64,000 nt of DNA, from contig SDUX01000003.1 in assembly GCA_008729055.1 (NCBI GenBank), forward strand, positions 1,364,001-1,428,000. Reading direction: 5' to 3'. This DNA comes from Pyropia haitanensis (taxonomy: Eukaryota; Rhodophyta; Bangiophyceae; Bangiales; Bangiaceae). The notes under the pieces were generated by a model. It was not told the DNA's origin and did no database searches. It saw nothing but the letters and a program-made list of their open reading frames with translations. A program made the translations under genes and the position numbers. Of this stretch, positions 43,127 to 53,297 are shown piece by piece (the stretch's first letter is position 1; each line of letters opens with the position of its first letter).

Positions 43127-43986
43127 ATGGCGTTTCTCGCCGCCCCCGCCGTCTGGGGCGCGCCGCCGGTCAGCCGCCGCGGCGCCGTCGGCGCCTGCCG
43201 CGGCCGCCTCGGCCGCCGCGGCGCGCCCGCCGTCGCCGCCGCCGCCCGCGGTCGGCGGGCCGGCCGTGCCCCGGCAGGGGCGGGCCAACCCCCCCGCGCG
43301 TCGGCCGGTGGGGAGACCCCCCCCCCCCCCCCCCCCTCGAGTGCCCGCCCCCCCCCGCGGCCAACCCCGTCTTTGCCACCCTCCGCGCCCGCCTCCGCCG
43401 CACGAGCATCTACCTCATTGGCATGACCGGGTCGGGCAAGACGACCGTCGCGCGGTGCCTGGCGTCGGGCCTTGGCTACCGGCCGGTCGATGTGGACGAG
43501 CTCATCGAGGCGGTCGCCGGGGAGCCCATCCCCGCCATCTTTGCCGCCGACGGGGAGGAGGGCTTCCGGGCGTTGGAGGCAGAGGTGCTTGGCAGCGTCG
43601 CCGCGTTTGTCAAGTGCGTCGTCGCGACGGGGGGCGGGGTGGTGGTGCGGCCGGAAAACTGGGGCGCCCTCCACGCGGGGCTGGTCGTGTGGCTGGACGT
43701 GCCGGTGGGGGAGCTCGCCGGCCGCGTGGGGGGGGACCCGCACCGACCGCTGGTGGCCGCCGCGGCGGGCAAGCCGGGGGGGGTGGAGGCCGTGCTGGAG
43801 GGCATGCTCGCCGCCCGGGGCGACGCGTACGCCCAGGCGGACGTGCGCGTGCGCGCGGGGGGGGACCAGACGCCCGACCAGGTGGCCGTCGCGATTGCCG
43901 AGGCGCTTGTCACCTACATTGAGGACAACCCGCCACGGTTGGGGGGGAAAGACGCGGTGGCGCCGAAGGCTGCCAAGGGGGGGTGA
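43127..43986 (+). CDS. Shikimate kinase, plastid-targeted, frame-interrupted
   Basis: The N-terminal frame from the ATG at 43127 gives an Arg/Ala-rich transit peptide (MAFLAAPAVWGAPPVSRRGA). The catalytic frame starts after the C20 run at 43317-43336 and ends at 43986. The kinase part shows the Walker A loop IYLIGMTGSGKTTVARCLA, the shikimate-binding VDVDELIEAVAG, FRALEAEVL, ATGGGVVVRPENW, VVWLDVPVGELAGRV and the lid RPLVAAAA. This is shikimate kinase (EC 2.7.1.71), which phosphorylates shikimate with ATP in the plastid pathway to chorismate and aromatic amino acids. The mature length of about 190 residues is typical. The frame change in C20 is most simply a run-length error. Its head-to-head neighbour is kynureninase, so biosynthesis and breakdown of aromatic compounds meet at one promoter region. 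Confidence 0.9.
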
Positions 43987-44773
43987 CGCCAGGGTGATGT
44001 GGACGGGGTTGGCGTCGGATGGGGACGGGGGGGGGGGACATGTGAGGGGGCGGCTCACAGAGGCTGCCCGTCGGGCGAGATGCAAAGCAGAGCGGCACCT
44101 GCCCGTCCTCCACGTGTCCCCTCTCACGGGTTGCGTCACAAACGGGCGGCGCGTGCCCAACATTGCGGACGGTCGCCGCGCCGGGACGGGCGGCGCGCAG
44201 GTACGCTGGGCAATCTGACACACCGCCACAGGCCGAGGTCGGGGAGCGCTGGGCGGGAGGACAACACAGACGAAGAAAAAAAAAAAAAAAAAAAGGAGCG
44301 GCCCAAGCTGCACAGCTGCGCTCTCGACCACAGTACCCCACAAACGTGTTCGTCCATGCAAGGGATTCGACACCCAACCGGCTGCGGCTGCCTTCAAGGT
44401 GCGGGGCTGCTACGGCCACCCCACCGGACGACTGTCACTCGAAGCTCATGTCCACCGCCGGCCTGCCCGCACGCCCGCACGCCCGCACGCCAACCCACCC
44501 ACTCGGACACGCGCCCGCCCCGCCGCCCGCCCGCCTGCCTGTCGGCCCGCCCGCCCGCCCCCCCGCCCGCCCGCTCGACAGTCCATCCGACCGCTCGTCC
44601 GCCCGTCCACCCGCAAGCCCGCTGCCCCGTCCGCTCGCCCGCCTACCCGGCGGCCCGCCCGCCTGCCGCCTGCACGAACACATCACGACGGCCCACGCCA
44701 ATGATGATGAAAACCAAAATGCACGCCCCCCACCGCCCCCCCCCGGGCGCATCTCCCACCCCTCGACCCGCCG
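43987..44773. other. Intergenic region between convergent genes
   Basis: This stretch separates the 3' ends of shikimate kinase (+) and UBC9 (-). It contains an A19 run at 44276-44294 and a long four-base CCCG/CGCC repeat zone. No gene is recognised. Confidence 0.55.
44460..44680 (+). repeat. Degenerate CGCC/CGCA tetranucleotide repeat zone
   Basis: About 220 bases consist largely of CCCG, CGCA and CGCC steps in four-base register, with interspersed variants. Every frame reads as Pro/Arg/Ala monotony, so the overlapping open frames are not genes. Confidence 0.85.
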
Positions 44774-45601
44774 CTATTCCGCAGCAGCCTCTTGCGCGCT
44801 CTTGGCCGCAATCTGGCGGATCTTCTCCGTGTAGGCCGCCTTGGAGCGCGTGAACAGCGCGTACGCGTCCCCGTTTGCTGGGTCGCTCGCGTTGGGCGTG
44901 TCGAGCAGGGACTGGACGCCCAGCAGGATCTGCTTGACGGTGATGGACGGGCGCCACCCCTTCTCCGCGTCGAGGATGGACAGGCAGACAGTGCCCGACG
45001 GGTACACGTTGGGATGGAACAGGGGGGGGTCAAAGCGGCAACGGGGGGGGCGGGACGGATAGTCCTCGGAGAATTCCATCACCAACTTGTAAATGCCGCC
45101 AGCCCAGGGGGTCTGTGGAAGGGGAGAGGAGCACAGGAGAGCGGAGGGGGGGAGGGAAGAGAGAGAACGAAGGAAGCAACCGACACGCGCCACGAGGGTC
45201 GAGTACCAAGCCGCAAGGGGCAGGACAAGGGGGGATGCGGACAGGTCAGCAGAGTCCCAATAAACTATGAATGACCCCCCCATGTCTCTCCAGGGGGGTA
45301 CAGCATGCACAGCGTAGCCACGGCGGACGACCACCAGTCTCGGTAGCCCGCATACGCAGCCTGACGCAGCCACAAACCTGCAAGAACAAGCAAAAGAAGA
45401 AAGCACGGGAGAACCGCTCGGCGTGACCCCCCTCACCCCCCCTAGCTCACGTACGTTTGGCATGCCTGGAATGCCACAGTGCCAGATAAGCAAGTTGGTC
45501 TGCCCGTTCGTGTTGGCCGGCCGTGCGTGGAAGCCATACGGGTGCTCCTTGCGCCAGTTGCGGCGCTCCTCCTGCAGCCGCCCGCGCGCAATGCCGCTCA
45601 T
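44774..45601 (-). CDS. UBC9: SUMO-conjugating enzyme E2 UBC9
   Basis: This is a two-exon gene. Exon 1 is 45601-45455 (49 codons) with a GTACGTGAGC donor, and exon 2 is 45112-44774 after CCACAG. They join in phase 0 to give 161 residues, close to the usual 158. It starts MSGIARGRLQEERRNWRKEH, the diagnostic UBC9 N-terminus whose basic helix contacts SUMO. Then come HPYGF and GGIYKLVMEFSEDYPSRPP, the HPN motif and catalytic Cys 92 in HPNVYPSGTVCLSIL, and then WRPSITVKQILLGVQSLLDT. UBC9 takes SUMO from the SAE1/2 E1 and passes it to lysines in PsiKxE sites, mainly in the nucleus. All key positions are intact. Family specificity over ubiquitin E2s is clear from the N-terminus and the absence of insertions. 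Confidence 0.95.
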   Translation of the reverse strand: MSGIARGRLQEERRNWRKEHPYGFHARPANTNGQTNLLIWHCGIPGMPNVRELGGVRGVTPSGSPVLSSFACSCRFVAASGCVCGLPRLVVVRRGYAVHAVPPWRDMGGSFIVYWDSADLSASPLVLPLAAWYSTLVARVGCFLRSLSSLPPSALLCSSPLPQTPWAGGIYKLVMEFSEDYPSRPPRCRFDPPLFHPNVYPSGTVCLSILDAEKGWRPSITVKQILLGVQSLLDTPNASDPANGDAYALFTRSKAAYTEKIRQIAAKSAQEAAAE

Positions 45602-46700
45602 GGTGCCAACGCCACGATGAGTAAGGGAGTAGAGGGGGGGGATAGGGGAACGGCTGTGGACCGATGGTGGGGAAAGCGGGCGAGATGTGCAAAAAGCGGG
45701 GACTTCGTAGGCCAGGAGGGAGGGGCAAGGGAAGCGCGGCAGAGGGAGATGAGACGGTCTCAACTGCGCGACACGGGTAAGGACGTCGGGGAAACGCGCA
45801 GTGTAGGTTGGCAGCAACGCGTACGGTTTTTCGAACGCACGCCGTCGGTAACCAGGCGGCTCCCGGCGTGAGGCACCACGCACCCAGTGAAGAGGCAGAG
45901 AGAGGGGGTGCGCGGCCCGTAGACAATTTTGTTGGATCGACGCGAAAAGCGTCTGGCTGCTCCCGCCACGCCGGCGGCTCCCGGTTTGGAACTACACTCA
46001 TTCCCAATTATAATTAATTCTTGGTTAAATGACACTGTTGGCGGCAGTTGCGGCGACACCTCCAGTACACACACTTGGAGTCTGAGATTTTCACAACAGA
46101 GGACAAACTCAGTCGAAGAAATGCCACCAATCATCGACGATTCGAATGAACAGGCAGACTCCCTCCGCTGCTCGATCCGCATGGCGGAGCCCTGTCTTGC
46201 CGCGCTCCTGCAGGCTCTCTCTGTATCTGTTCCGCCGCCTGTGCTTCCGCAGTCGCTCGCACTGTGGTTCTACAGTCGGTTTGGGCGTCCAAACGGTGTT
46301 ACGCCCGGTATGACCGGTAGCGGGCGCCGGTGGCCGCTCGCTACAGCGGTCGAGGTGGCGCCCACAACAAGGACCAAAAGGCCAGGTTGATGGCAGCCAG
46401 CTCACCTGAGAGAGATGGGGGGGAGAGGGAAGGAGGCTGCAGTCAGCTACCGCCGCGTCAGGCCGCCGCGCCGCCAAGGACACGCACGCTCACGCCGCTG
46501 CGGCGCCGCCAGGGAAGCAATAGAATAATTACATTGACACGACCACAAGGCGCGCACGACGCAGCGATGGTGGCCGCCTGAACGGCTGCCACCAGCGGTG
46601 CGTGGCCGGCCCGCCGCCAGTGGTCGCGGCGCACAGAGTGAAGCCGAGGCCACCGGGAGTGCAAGCGGCCGCTGCCGAGTGCTGTGTCGCGGCCGCCGCC

Positions 46701-46731
<31 letters not shown>

Positions 46732-47071
46732 TCACCGTCACCGCCGCCACCGCTGCCACCGCCGCCACCGCCCCTCCCCGCGGTCAGCGAAGGGGGTGAC
46801 GGTGGCAGCCGGCGGCCCACCCACCCTGCCGCCGTCGCACAGCACCGCACGCGGCTCTGCCGCGACGAGGACCACAGCAGCGACAGCGGCGGCAGCAACG
46901 GCAGCGAAAAGACAGGGCAAAACGGCCACACACAGACAAAAGCGGAGCGCGCAAGGGACGGCTGCCGCCCGCGGCAGGCTGCTCCACCCGGTGCCACACC
47001 CCCCCCCCCCCCCCCTCCACCGCGCCACCCACCAAAACCCAGCCACCACCACACCCCCACCAAACCCCCCA
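45602..47071. other. Intergenic region, UBC9 to DHA kinase
   Basis: Nearly 1.5 kb between two minus-strand genes. The part 45920-46300 is distinctly less GC-rich, with an unassigned 89-codon plus-strand frame from 46121 (MPPIIDDSNEQADSLRC). From 46690 to 46790 there is CCACCG/CCGCCA simple sequence. I recognise no family here. Confidence 0.45.
46690..46785 (+). repeat. CCGCCA/CCACCG simple-sequence repeat
   Basis: About 95 bases of CCGCCA, CCACCG and CCATCA steps form an imperfect trinucleotide/hexanucleotide repeat. It is noncoding as far as can be judged. Confidence 0.9.
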
Positions 47072-49064
47072 TCACCCCGCCGCCGCCCAGTAGGCGGCGA
47101 CCGCCTCAAACGCGAGCGCCACCGCCTCGGCGCCCGCGTCCTCAAACCCCCCCACCTCGACCACGTACGCGGCGCGCCCCGCGCGGGCCGTCTCCATCCG
47201 CGCCGTCGCGCCCGCACCCGACCGGGCGGCCGCCGCGGCGGCCGCGACGCCGCGGCCCGCCGCAAGCGCGTCCGCCGCCGGCCGCAGCGCGTCCACGGCG
47301 GTGCGGTCGCCGGGGCGGGCGCCACCGGCCGCCTCGACCGCCGCGGCCGCGTCGACGAGGGCGGCAGACCAAGACCAGGCCGCGCCCGGCCGTGACGGCC
47401 GCGGGGAGGCGCCCGGCGACGCGCGACCGCGGGCTGGCGCTGCCGACGCGCCCGCCGCCGCTTCGAGCGCCAAGGACAGGAGGCCACCCGAGGTGCCGCC
47501 CATGGCGTCGTCCACGACCGCCGCCGCCGTCGCGCACGCAGTCGGCGGGTGGTCCAGCCGGATGTGCCGCGCGTCGAGGGCGGCGGTGACCGCCGCCACG
47601 CCCCGCGCGAGCGTCACGCCCATATCCCCATCGCCGGCGGCCGCGTCGAGGGCGGTCAGGCGCGGGCCGGCGGCGGCCCAGGCGGCCAGCAGCGCGCGCA
47701 GGGCGCCCTCATCGGCCGCCGCCACCGCAGGCTCCGAGACGGCGGCGGCGGCGGTGGCGCGCGCCTCGGCCGCCGTGGCGGCGGCCGCCGCGGCCGACAG
47801 CGGCGCCACCCCGCGCGACCGCGCGGCGGGCGGCGTTGGCGCGGCGCGGCGGCCCCAGGCGGGCGCGCCCGTCGCGGCGGCCAGCCAGCTCGACAGCGCC
47901 GTCGACGGGGAAACGTGGAGGGAGACGGAAAAGCCGACCGAGTTGAGGGCGGTGAGGTAGGTGCCCGCGTAGAGGGCGGTAAAGGGTACCCCCCGGAGGG
48001 CACTACCAGGCAGGCGGTCGTGGAGAGCATCCACTACCGCCACGGTGATGGCGTCCATGTCACGCGGCGGCACGCCACCGAGGTTGTTAACCAGCGCCGT
48101 CACCTCCACAGGCGGCCACGTGGAGGGGTCGCCATCGTCGACAGTGTCGTCCCTGCCGTCATTGCTGCCGCCCTCCCCCCATCGCGGTACGCCCCCCTTT
48201 CCCCGTTGGCGGTCTCCAATGACGCCCAGCAGTTCGTCCACGACCATAACGGCGAGGTCCCCCAGCGGCGGCAGGTCCACCACCGACGCGCCCCGCTCGC
48301 CGTGGATGCCCATCCCCACCTCCATCCGCCCCTCCGCGACGGGCGGGCGGCCCGCCTGCTCCCCCCCCCGCCCCCCCGCCGCTGCCGCCACCGACGGCGG
48401 CGTCAGCGCCACGCCCAGCGACACGGTGCCCGCAGCGGCGGCGCGCGCGGCGGCCGCGACGACCGAGAGGCCCTCCCCCGCCGCTGCCGCCGCGGCCGCC
48501 ACCTTGACCACAAACACCGCCCCCGCAATGCCCCGCGCGCGGGCGCGGCCGAGGCGCGGCAGCAGCGCCACATCGTCGGCAACCACCACCGTCGCGGTGC
48601 CGCCTGAGAAGAGGGCCCCCCCGACCCCCCCCCGCCCCCGCCCTCGCCGCCGCCCCTCCCACCCCCGCGCCGCTGCAGCCGCCGCACCGCCGCGGCGGCG
48701 CGCCCAAACGACAGCCGGTCGCCCTGGTAGTTTAGGACGACAAACAGGGCGGCGGTGTAGCCGGCCGCGCCCAGCGCGGTGGCCGCCGCGGTGACCGCCG
48801 CGGCGGGGGGGCTGGTGAAGAGCGCACCCGGGACGGCCGCGGCGAGGCCGCCGGGCGCAACGTAGCCGGCGGGGAAGGGCTCGTGGCCGCCGCCGCCGCC
48901 CGAAATGACCGCCACCGTCTCCGCCGCCGGGCGGGGGGCGGCGCGGAGGAGGAAGGGGGGGGGGCACCGCCCGTCACGCCGGGCGGGTGCACAGCGGTGC
49001 CCGTCGCGCAGGCGGCAAGAATGCCGGGGGGGGACGAGTCGGGGATGCGGAAGTGGCGGCTCAT
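47072..49064 (-). CDS. Dihydroxyacetone kinase (DhaK-DhaL fusion), frame-interrupted
   Basis: The protein runs through three frames. Residues from the ATG at 49064 (MSRHFRIPDSSPPGI) lead into the G10 run at 48955-48964. After it comes TVAVISGGGGGHEPFPAGYV, then FVVLNYQGDRLSFG, the DhaK substrate domain. A second break lies in the C7/C9 runs at 48616-48633, after which VVADDVALLP, MGMGIHGERGAS (the His that binds dihydroxyacetone covalently) and LVNNLGGVPPRDM follow. The C-terminal DhaL nucleotide domain has LDAAAGDGDMGVTLARG and DDAMGGTSGGLLSLALEAAA. This is the ATP-dependent, single-chain enzyme (EC 2.7.1.29; animal homologues also act as triokinase/FMN cyclase), cytosolic, which makes dihydroxyacetone phosphate. 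In red algae it could serve glycerol or floridoside carbon, which is inference. The linker and both domains have Ala/Gly expansions. Confidence 0.88.
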
Positions 49065-50397
49065 GATGGGGAAGGAAGGAGGGGCGGCGCTAGGGAAGGG
49101 GGCAGGACGGAGAGGGGATAGAGGGACGGCGACGAGGGAACGATCGCGCGGGGAGCGGCGGCGGTCTCTTCGACCACGCACGCCCGGTGTGGCGCGCGAG
49201 CTCCAGCTGAGCCGACGCGCGTGGAAGGCGAGACGGTGCCGCCACGCGGGTAGGCGATGCCGTCGCAAGGGCACGTTCAGCCCACGGATCAGTGGAAGGC
49301 GCGGCGGACCTGTCGCCAGCCACTCTGCGAGCCTCTGGTCGGCTAAAACAAAAAAAACGCGGGAGCGGTCCTTCACTCGAAAGAGCCGTGGGCGGACACG
49401 TGGCAACACCGGATGCATGCAATCGTCCAAAGTTGGGAAGACGGCTGTAAGAGGAGTCGTAGCATTGAAATGTCTCAGAATGGAGGCACGATCGGCTCCC
49501 ATGGTGCGACGAAACGGTGGCGGAAACGGCCGTGGACGGGCTCGGGAGGTTGCTGCTGCGGGGGTGGAGAGACCCTCCCTGTCCCCAGTCTGCTTTTTGT
49601 CTGCCTGGAGCCCTGTCTGCTTTTTGTCTGCCTGGAGCCTTTTCCAGTTGCATCACGTCTAGGGTCCTGACCCACAATGAGAAGCATCGCTGGTACGCTT
49701 GTCCTTTGACGCGTTGCCGCTCGAGTGGATTGCCCGCCGCAACCACTGCTGCCGCTGCAGCTGCCTTGAATTGGTGGATGTATGAGCATGGATGACGGAG
49801 GCCCCCAGCTTTGTGACAACGCGGGAGAACCACTGAGCCGGCCTGCCTTGCTCGCGCGGCAGACCGCGGGGGAGGGCCCCGCCGCTGCTGCGATCCAAAA
49901 ACAACCATGGCGGAGCGGCGAAGGCGCGCCGGTTGGCGGCCACACTCGTGGTGAAGACTTCCACCCTACCGTGGGTGAGCGCAACGTTCGTTGCTTGGGC
50001 GAGGGGAAGCGGAGCCCCCGCCCACCGGCCAGAATGACAGGCGGCAGACGGCCAGGGCAACAGCGTCCGCGGCCGATTGAACTTTTTAAAAATACACCGA
50101 CGTGTTTGGATCTGGCATGAATTCCCAAGCCACCCTTCCCACCAGCGGAGGAGCCCGGGCCAGCGTCCTGCCTGCGCCAAGTCGTGTGGTGTCGCCTGCA
50201 AGGCCGGCGGCGGCAAAGGCGGCGGGAGCGGCTGCGGCAGTGGCGGCAGTAGCCGCAGCGGCGGAAGCGGCGGCGACGGCGGCGGCAGCGGCAACCACCT
50301 GTGGCAGCAGTGGCGGCAGCGACTGCAGCTGGTGTGGGGGGGAGGGGGGGCATCCCATCACAGTGGCGGGCCTTCCCCCACGCTGCTCACCGCGGCC
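49065..50397. other. Divergent intergenic region, DHA kinase to F-box gene
   Basis: About 1.3 kb with no recognised gene. It contains a 27-base tandem duplication (49588-49641). From about 50200 there is GGC/GCA simple sequence that probably belongs to the 5' part of the F-box gene. Confidence 0.45.
49588..49641 (+). repeat. 27-base tandem duplication
   Basis: Two copies of GTCTGCTTTTTGTCTGCCTG plus GAGCC follow each other from 49588 and 49615, almost identical. The unit itself contains a repeated GTCTGC. It is noncoding as far as can be seen. Confidence 0.9.
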
Positions 50398-51354
50398 ATG
50401 GGGCGGGAGCCCCCCCCCCGGCGGCGGCGGCGGCGGTCCCCCTCCCCTACACGCGCGGCAGCGGTGGAGGTGGCGTCTGGGTCGTCGCCGCTGCCGCGCA
50501 CCCGCCGTCGGCGCAGGGGGGCGCCCCCCCCCCCCCCCAGGCCGCGACCCCCTCCCCTCCGCCCGCCCCCCCCCCTCCGGCCGTCCGCCTCCCCCCCCTC
50601 CCCGACGAGATCCTCGAAAGCATCCTCACCCGCGCCGCCGCGATGCGGGTCCCCCGCCGCGGCGCCGGCGGCGACGGCGCCGGCTGGCTCGCCCGCGCCG
50701 GCCTCGTCTGCCGCCAGTGGCGGCGGGTGGTGACGCCGCCGGGCGGGTGGCGGGTGGTGGTGCTCGGCCGCCCGCCCGGGCGGGCGGCGGCGGCGGCGGT
50801 GGCGGCGGCGGCGGCGGCGGTGGGGGGGGAGGGTGGGGCGGTAGGTGAGGGGGGGGGGTGGGAGGGGGACCTCCCCGTCACCCTTGCCGACGCTATCACC
50901 ACGGACGAGGACGACGTCAAGGACGGCGGCGACGGTGATGGCGGGCGGGGGAGAGGGGGCGGCGGGAGCATTGTGACGGCGGAGGTGGTGCGGCCGACGG
51001 GCCGACAACGTCGGCGGCGGGCGATGACAGGGGGGGTGAGGCATACCTACACATGGACGCCCGCACCGGTGGCCAGCAGCAGCAGCGACGCAGACGATGG
51101 GGACTGGCACGCGGGGGGGGCCGCCCATTCGTTGCGCCGCGATAGCGGCGGCAGCGGCGGCAGCGGCGACAGCGATAGCAGTGGTAGCGGCACTAGCGGT
51201 AGCCACAGCAGCAGTCAGCCACGTCGTCGTCCGCGGCGTCGTGCCGCCGACACGGCTGCGGCGGCGGCGGCGGCGGCGGCGAGCTCGCGGACCCCTTGTG
51301 CGCCGCCGCCGCGGCCGCCCCCCCCCCCAAACGTGCGCGCGGCGGTGCGGTGGG

Positions 51355-51385
<31 letters not shown>

Positions 51386-52595
51386 AGGCGTCCCCCCCCA
51401 GCTGCGCTACCTGTCCACCCGCCTGCCCCCACGTGCGGTCGACGACCCGACGTGGGGCGTCAATGAGGTGGACGACGCCGCGCTGGCGGCACTGACGGCG
51501 GCGCTGGCGCCCGCCTGCCGCCTGGCAGGCCTTGTCATTGGCCCCGGGAGGGGCGTCCGCGGCGGCACCGTGGCGGCGCTGGCGGGTGTGGCGCCCCGCC
51601 TGCGGCTGCTCGACGTGACGGGCATGGCTGGCGTGAACGACACGACACTCGCGGCCGTCGCGGCGTCGTGCCCGGCGCTGGCCACCCTCCGCGTGGATGA
51701 CACGCGGGTGGCCCTGGGTGGTGGCGGGGGCGACAGGGGCAAGCGCCAGGCGGCGGGGGTGCTCGACCCGCTGGCCAGCGTCCTCACCGAGCTGAGCGCC
51801 CGCCACACGGGGCTGCGGACGGTGCCGGCCGTGGCGCTGCGCGGCTTTTCGCGGCTGGCCGTGTTGCGCATAGACTGCGCGTGGGGGGTGGACCGGGAGG
51901 TGCCCGCGTTGTCACCTGCGCCGTCGGCGGTGGCTGCGCCGGCCAGTGGCAGCGGTAGTGTCGGGACGGACGTGACGGCGGCTTTCCCCGCCCTGATGAC
52001 TCTGTCGGCCACTGGGTCGACGCCTGCCGGGGTGCGGGGGCTGGCGCATCTCCTGCGCGGTGCCCCCCGGCTGGCCGCGTTTGCCGTTAGTGAAATTGAT
52101 GGCGTCGTGCCGCCTGCTCGTTTCGGGGCGGGGCCCGGCAGGAACCGGCTGGCCGGCCTTGTCGCCGCCCTTCATCCCGCTGCTCCGCTGGCGGTGCTGC
52201 ACCTGCGGGGGATGGGCGCCGACGGTGCTGCGCTGAGCGCAGTGGCGGCACGCGCGGGCACCACGCTGACCGACCTGCGGCTGACGCACGCGCCGCGCCT
52301 GGGCGCCAGCGGCGGTGGTGGCGACGACATGGCGGCGTGGGCAGCCGCGGGTGCGGCGCTCCGCGTGTTGACCATCTTGGACTTGTCGTGGACAGCCGTC
52401 GGGCTGCCGGTACTGGCCGCATTTGTGGACGCTCACGACGGTGGGGCGGGGGGGAGGACACAGCGGGGCACGCTGACCACTCTCACCGTCGAAGGCTGCC
52501 GGGGGGTACCCCGCGACCGCCGCCGGGACGTACTCGGCCACCTAAGGGGGGAAACTGTGCGGCGGGCAAGCCCTCCTTTGCGCTCGACGGGATGA
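50398..52595 (+). CDS. F-box/leucine-rich repeat protein
   Basis: The main frame ends at 52595 and carries an F-box near 50594-50745: PPLPDEILESILTRAA, then LARAGLVCRQWRRVV. The F-box binds SKP1 in an SCF ubiquitin ligase. After a long disordered part (Ser/Gly, poly-Ala, poly-Arg), leucine-rich repeats of the amino-acid-variant F-box type run to the end, for example LRLLDVTGMAGVNDTTLAAV, LATLRVDDT, LRVLTILDLSWTAVGLPVL and LTTLTVEGCRGV. These would select substrates. I place the start at the ATG at 50398 (MGREPPPRRRRRRSPSPTRA), which needs a frame change at the C15 run 50524-50538, as in neighbouring genes. A start further upstream in the main frame (open from 50301) is the alternative. The F-box and LRRs are clear; the substrate is unknown. 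Confidence 0.75.
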
Positions 52596-52997
52596 CAGAC
52601 GGCCGCCGCAGCGGTGTGGACAAGTAGACGGGGCTAGGGGCAGATCATGTCTTACGGGCTTGCTCCCTCCCCAGCTGCGCGCGGCAACTGTCCTCCCCCT
52701 GCACCAAGCCGTACGTCACAGTTGGTTGGGGGGCACCTGCTGGACGAGCAACATGGCGTCGTGGTCCCGGGCGCGATGCACTGCAACCGCTCATTGTTTT
52801 GCCGCCCCTCCTTCTTGAACAGTACCGGAGTACATCTGTGGTATTGTCAAGCAGGGAGCTCTCGCAGCAGCATCAGTACACCACCTAGCCATGTCAGCGC
52901 TGATGCCAACCCAATGGATCGCCCTATCTCTTACGTGAGGAGGCAGCGGCATGGTGTGATCGAGTATGGACAAGACGATGTGAAAACACAAAAGAGA
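52596..52997. other. Intergenic region, F-box gene to tRNA-Ala
   Basis: About 400 bases of moderate GC between the 3' end of the F-box gene and the tRNA gene. I see no gene or repeat in it. Confidence 0.5.
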
Positions 52998-53094
52998 TGG
53001 AGCAGCAGGGGCTATCGTGTTAATCGATCCCTGGACCTCGCGCACTCACGGACGCTCATGCGAAGCGCGCACTCTACCACTGAGCTACAACCCC
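52998..53094 (-). tRNA. tRNA-Ala (anticodon CGC) with two introns
   Basis: Read on the minus strand, the 5' acceptor GGGGTTG is 53094-53088, the D arm 53085-53071 and the anticodon stem 53069-53065/53043-53039. The anticodon CGC is 53062-53060. A 14-base intron (53058-53045) follows position 37, the canonical site. Going on, the T-stem CAGGG (53033-53029) and loop ATCGATT (53028-53022) are followed by 11 bases that fit nothing (53021-53011). After them come the perfect T-stem partner CCCTG (53010-53006) and a 3' acceptor CTGCTCC with discriminator A at 52998. This arrangement gives the G3-U70 pair that specifies alanine. Without removing the 11 bases, the T arm cannot fold and G3-U70 is lost. 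One T-T mismatch remains in the acceptor. Intron borders may shift by a base. Confidence 0.8.
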
Positions 53095-53297
53095 AATCGA
53101 TGAGCACGGTGCAAATTGATAAAATTTGAAGATAGTCTTTACTGTGAATGACAGCAAGCAGTTCCAGTACATGGGTCGAGTCCTCGACCGACGTTGTGCA
53201 GCTCGCTTGTCGTCTTTGTTGCTCATTGGGTGCCGAACATATGAACAGTCGTTAACGTCATCCGTACGGCCAGTACCCCTCGCATCACCGAGCGACT

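Noticed and set aside
44460..44680. Overlapping Pro/Arg-rich open frames on both strands
   Set aside because: They are products of the four-base CGCC/CGCA repeat, which keeps several frames free of stops.
46121..46390. An 89-codon plus-strand frame in a less GC-rich patch (MPPIIDDSNEQADSLRC)
   Set aside because: Composition is protein-like, yet no family, no upstream promoter signal and no splice structure could be seen. It may be a decayed element.
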